8,633 nucleotides of DNA from Candidatus Calditenuaceae archaeon JGI OTU-1 (GTDB lineage: Archaea; Thermoproteota; Nitrososphaeria_A; Caldarchaeales; Calditenuaceae), in assembly GCA_000494145.1 (NCBI GenBank), contig AWOE01000077.1, positions 1-8,633 on the forward strand, given 5' to 3'. This document shows positions 6,018-8,633 of this stretch, one piece after another. Within the stretch, counting starts at the first letter, position 1, and each line of letters begins with the position of its first letter. The position numbers were made by a program, and so were the translations under genes. Below the pieces are notes generated by a model. The model did no database searches, was not told where the DNA came from, and saw nothing but the letters and a program-made list of their open reading frames with translations.

Positions 6018-6317
6018 GTCTCAGGTGCCCTCGCCCCCGGAAGCTACGTCACCGTCTACACCTCACCGGGCACAAGGAACCTGACGGCGGTCATGGGGTT
6101 GATCTCGCTGGCCGCCAAGAGGTCCTGCAGGATCACGGTCGTCCTCCCGGAGGTCAGGGATTACGGAGCGTCACTCGACCCGGATGTCCTCGGAGCGTTG
6201 GAAAGGTGCGCGGAGCGTTTCGTGTCGTCCCTGCCACGCGGCTGTTCCGTCAGGACCATCGGCCACGCTCCAAGCCCCTACGTCATCAGGAGGACGCTGC
6301 TCCATGAAGGCGGGTAG
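5923..6317 (+). CDS. DUF58 protein, C-terminal fragment continuing the gene at 1-972
   Basis: The frame from 5925 reads VFTCGSVAELSEALAG and so on, identical over the repeat to the end of the minus-strand DUF58 gene. It then adds 99 new residues from 6018, starting VSGALAPGSYVTVYTSPG, to a TAG at 6315-6317. This supplies the expected end of the VWA-like domain: strands TVYTS and RITVVLPEV with helices between. There is no start codon or ribosome site at the fragment's beginning; the first in-frame ATG (6093) would give 74 residues with no complete domain. Joined to 972-1, the product is about 423 residues. As laid out here it is a headless fragment. The next gene starts inside it (14-base overlap), so it belongs to the downstream operon. 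Confidence 0.9.
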
Positions 6318-7020
6318 CTGGGCGTCGGGTCTGCTGGCCCTCTCTCCCTCCCTCTACCTCACGGCGCTCTCCCTGGCGACGGTGAGGCCCACGCCCTTCA
6401 CGGTCATCGGCCTCCTCTCGCTCCCCTCGGTCTTCCTTCCGCTGAGGTACCAGAACCTCGGGATCCTCATGATTTACGCGCCTGCCCTCTACAGCATCTT
6501 CGAGCTGATGCAGGGTAAGGGGCAGTACCTGATGGAGCTTGCGGGCTGCTACGTCCTCAGCCTTCCCGTCCTCTCGGCGATCTCGCTGCTCAGGGGCTCG
6601 ACGTCCTCCGGCGTCGTGGGTTCCTACCTCTCCTCGGTCATCTCCGGAACCGTCGTCTACGCCGGCGTCAGAGCGGCCCACGGAGACCCTAAGCTCGTGC
6701 TGTACTCTCTGATGCAGGCGTTGATCTCGCCCGGCAAAACGGAGGCGGACGTCCTCAGGACGCCGGAGCTCCAGTACCTGACGCCCCTCGTCGCCGTCTC
6801 CCTCGTCGCCCTCGTGGTCTACGTCCACCTGAAGATAGGGGGTGGTGCCGAGCCCTTCTACAGGACCGTGATCGGTGCTGGATCTGCGGCTGTGGGCGTC
6901 GTCGCCGTGACCGTCCTCTACTCCCTCCTCTTCGAGGACGTTACGTTGTTCATACTCCTGGCAAGTTCGGCCCTCCTGGTGGTGTCGGGCGTTGCGGGCC
7001 TCGCGTTCGCCAAGGAGTGA
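6304..7020 (+). CDS. Polytopic membrane protein, about seven helices
   Basis: A 238-residue integral membrane protein of unknown family. Hydrophobic segments lie at roughly residues 8-27, 32-46, 50-68, 78-95, 103-123, 157-177 and 187-233 (the last long enough for two helices). A hydrophilic loop (ISPGKTEADVLRTPELQ) sits near the middle. ATG 6304 overlaps the DUF58 stop by 14 bases and has AGGAGG ten bases upstream (6288-6293), so translation is coupled to DUF58. The next gene starts within its last 29 bases. Its place between DUF58 and an exported anchored protein suggests a membrane component of the same envelope complex (inference). No catalytic motif or known transporter signature was noticed. 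Confidence 0.85.
   Translation: MKAGSWASGLLALSPSLYLTALSLATVRPTPFTVIGLLSLPSVFLPLRYQNLGILMIYAPALYSIFELMQGKGQYLMELAGCYVLSLPVLSAISLLRGSTSSGVVGSYLSSVISGTVVYAGVRAAHGDPKLVLYSLMQALISPGKTEADVLRTPELQYLTPLVAVSLVALVVYVHLKIGGGAEPFYRTVIGAGSAAVGVVAVTVLYSLLFEDVTLFILLASSALLVVSGVAGLAFAKE
6978..6984 (+). promoter_or_regulatory. Ribosome binding site deciding a TTG start
   Basis: GGTGGTG lies seven bases before TTG 6992 and complements the archaeal 16S tail in part. It supports the rare start codon and the 29-base overlap with the preceding gene. Confidence 0.55.
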
Positions 7021-8545
7021 CTTCGCCGTCGCGGCGCTCCTCGCAGCCCTCCTCCTGACGACCGCTTCCCTTCAGCCCTCCCAAGCGCAGGAGTCGTTCC
7101 CAGTGCTTTTGGGGTACGGAGGGCGCAACTACCTTCCCTATGTCGGCGGCTCCGAGCTGGTCTTCATGGTCGGCGAGACGCTGGTCGTCTACTCGCCAGC
7201 CTCGGAGGTCGTGCTGAAGGTCCTCCCGCCGATGGGTGAGCAGGTCGAGCTGACCCTGCGGCCCAGAACGCGTGTCACGGTGAGGACCTTTGGCCCCGAG
7301 GACTCAGGGACGTGGCTCCTCGAGGTCCCGTCCGGTGAGAGGATGAGGATCAGGGTGGTCGACCCGAACGCTCCTCTCTTCGGAACGCTCTCCATCGAGA
7401 GATGGTCGGACGATCAGGTCCTGCTCAGGGTTCTGGGGTCCAACGCGATCGGTTTCGAGGCCGAGGCCCCAACGGGTAGCCCAGCAACCCTCAGGGCCCT
7501 CCCGGGAGAGAGGCTGACGGTGAGCGTGCCGGTGCCGTTGAGGGGAGCGGTGGTCCACCTGATGTATCCCGACAGGGTGACGCTCTCGGGCACCGTCGGC
7601 GGAATCCCCTTCACCTACAGCACCGACGCCGTCATAGCGAGGTACGACTTCGACGTCCCCTTCGGCATGACGAACTTCACGGTACAGCTGCCGCTGCTAG
7701 GAACGGTGGGGCCCGGCGGCACGTTCCCTCTGAGGTACGGCAACGTCCTCATCCGGATTTCCGGGATCTCGCCGGCAGGCCAGAGGGCCACCTTCACGCA
7801 GCAGGTCGAGGTATCGCCGTTCAGCACAGCCGCCCCGAGGCTCGTCAGCACGAAGACCGTCAGGCTCGCCGAGCTTCTGGAGAGGGGGGTCGACCTGGTC
7901 TACCTGAACTACAGGACCGGAACGGTCGAGCGGCTCAGGGTCAACGTCCCCTATTACGGGCTCCTGGTCATCGATCCCAGGAGGGACGCCTCAATCGCGG
8001 ACTACTCGATCCGGGTCCCGGGATACACGGACTTCAGGGTGGGGAACATCACCTATTTCCTCCCCTCGGAGGTCGGCATACCTCCAGCCCCTGACGCGGA
8101 GCAGAGGACGCTGAGGCTGAAGGGCCTCAAGGTCCACGGCTTCGACGTTTCGAAAATTGCGGGCGATGTCGAGCTGCGGCCCTACATGGTGACTTTCGTC
8201 TCTGTCCACCTCTCGAGCGTGAACCTGAGGGTCAGGGTTGCGGGGACCGAGAGGCTCCTGAGCGCCTCGCTCTTCGTGAACGGCTCCGGTCCCCTTACGG
8301 TCGAGGGCAGCGTGACCGTCGTCCTACCGTCGGGGTATTACAACCTGACCGCCGTGACGCAGCTCGGCACGGTCTCGAGGGTAATCAGCGCCCACTCCGA
8401 CGTCGACGTGGACCTGGTCGTCTACGGCCTCTCGGAGGAGGTCGCGGTCCTCTTAGCGGCAGCCCTTCTCCAGGCCTCGGTCCTCGGGTACCTCGTGCTC
8501 CGCTTCCTCCGTATAAGGCAGCGTGCGGCCGGCGGTTCAAGGTAA
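6992..8545 (+). CDS. Large secreted beta-rich protein with C-terminal membrane anchor
   Basis: A 517-residue protein that I cannot place in a family. From TTG 6992 the N-terminus has a basic RASRSPRSD stretch, a hydrophobic core (about 11-26) and an AQA-like cleavage area near 30-33: a signal peptide. The long middle part alternates hydrophobic and polar residues, with many Val, Thr and Gly, suggesting several Ig-like or other beta-sandwich domains (for example the runs around RVRVAGTERL and PLTVEGSVTVVLPSG). A single hydrophobic helix at about 483-505 is followed by a basic tail (RIRQRAAGGSR), so most of the protein is outside the cell with a short cytosolic end. This layout is like bacterial BatD in MoxR/Bat operons, by architecture only. 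It is last in the operon and probably the outward-facing partner of the MoxR-DUF58-7TM set. Confidence 0.88.
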   Translation: MRASRSPRSDFAVAALLAALLLTTASLQPSQAQESFPVLLGYGGRNYLPYVGGSELVFMVGETLVVYSPASEVVLKVLPPMGEQVELTLRPRTRVTVRTFGPEDSGTWLLEVPSGERMRIRVVDPNAPLFGTLSIERWSDDQVLLRVLGSNAIGFEAEAPTGSPATLRALPGERLTVSVPVPLRGAVVHLMYPDRVTLSGTVGGIPFTYSTDAVIARYDFDVPFGMTNFTVQLPLLGTVGPGGTFPLRYGNVLIRISGISPAGQRATFTQQVEVSPFSTAAPRLVSTKTVRLAELLERGVDLVYLNYRTGTVERLRVNVPYYGLLVIDPRRDASIADYSIRVPGYTDFRVGNITYFLPSEVGIPPAPDAEQRTLRLKGLKVHGFDVSKIAGDVELRPYMVTFVSVHLSSVNLRVRVAGTERLLSASLFVNGSGPLTVEGSVTVVLPSGYYNLTAVTQLGTVSRVISAHSDVDVDLVVYGLSEEVAVLLAAALLQASVLGYLVLRFLRIRQRAAGGSR

Positions 8546-8548
8546 AAT
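8543..8548 (+). promoter_or_regulatory. TATA-like box before putative tRNA
   Basis: TAAAAT overlaps the stop codon of the secreted protein and is centred 27 bases before the presumed tRNA 5' end at 8573, matching archaeal TATA placement. Confidence 0.35.
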
Positions 8549-8572
8549 CCCCGCTTGGCATAGCGTGTTAGG

Positions 8573-8633
8573 GCCGGGGTCCCATAGCGGCCATTGGGGC
8601 GGCCTCGAGATCTAGGGTCTGCTGGCCGGACGC
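8573..8633 (+). tRNA. Possible tRNA-Ser(CGA) 5' half with intron, cut by window end
   Basis: Folding by eye gives acceptor strand GCCGGGG (8573-8579), T8, C9, and a D-arm with A14-G15, G18-G19 and A21 all in place (8582-8597). G26 follows, then anticodon-stem strand GCGGC (8599-8603) and loop C32-T33-CGA-G37 (8604-8609). GCCGGGG is a common start of archaeal tRNA-Ser as I recall it. Bases after 8609 (ATCTAGGG) cannot pair with GCGGC, so an intron would have to begin after position 37, the commonest archaeal site. Weak points: C9 is unusual, 13-22 would be T-T, and the 3' half lies outside the window. Another structured RNA, such as SRP RNA, is not excluded. Confidence 0.45.

Noticed and set aside
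8604..8613. Adjacent CTCGAG and AGATCT sites resembling a cloning linker
   Set aside because: CTCGAGA is the expected anticodon loop of tRNA-Ser(CGA), and flanking bases do not look like vector.
1..8633. CRISPR array, toxin-antitoxin or other defence genes
   Set aside because: No spaced short direct repeats and no recognisable defence or toxin domains were found in any believable gene.

Overview
The window looks like archaeal DNA, probably from a GC-rich thermophile. The evidence is strong AGG preference for arginine, frequent TTG/GTG starts in tightly overlapping genes, TATA-like boxes about 25-30 bases before starts, an archaeal-style MoaD/SAMP-like protein, a pilin-like membrane protein, and what looks like the first half of an intron-containing tRNA-Ser. 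Phylum cannot be fixed by eye; a Thermoproteota-type lineage is a reasonable guess.

Layout, left to right. Bases 1-2258 carry a minus-strand operon read leftwards: a small signal-anchored protein, a MoxR AAA+ ATPase, and a DUF58 (VWA-like) protein that runs off the left edge. Bases 2425-4644 carry a plus-strand pair: a divergent Nramp-superfamily transporter and a short-chain dehydrogenase, ending at a T-rich stretch. Convergent to these, on the minus strand, lie a ubiquitin-fold MoaD/ThiS-like protein (4664-4942) and then two overlapping genes for surface or pilus-type proteins (5141-5922), the upstream one lacking its 5' end. Bases 5923-8545 carry a plus-strand run: the missing C-terminal part of the DUF58 protein, a seven-helix-like membrane protein, and a large secreted, C-terminally anchored protein. 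The last 61 bases look like a tRNA-Ser(CGA) 5' half.

The main observation is structural. Bases 1-95 are an exact inverted copy of bases 5923-6017, and both copies are DUF58 coding sequence in the same reading frame. The minus-strand DUF58 gene stops at base 1 with residue 324, and the plus-strand copy continues the same frame from 6018 to a stop at 6317, giving a normal-length protein of about 423 residues. The joint at 5922/5923 also cuts into another gene. The simplest reading is that the native order is [signal-anchor protein - MoxR - DUF58 - 7TM protein - secreted anchored protein - tRNA] and that the window contains an inverted junction. This could be a chimeric assembly or amplification product, which I favour, or a real inversion between 95-bp inverted repeats. 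Once rejoined, the operon resembles MoxR/DUF58 envelope-associated gene sets: an ATPase chaperone, a VWA-like partner, a polytopic protein and a BatD-like (by architecture only) exported protein.
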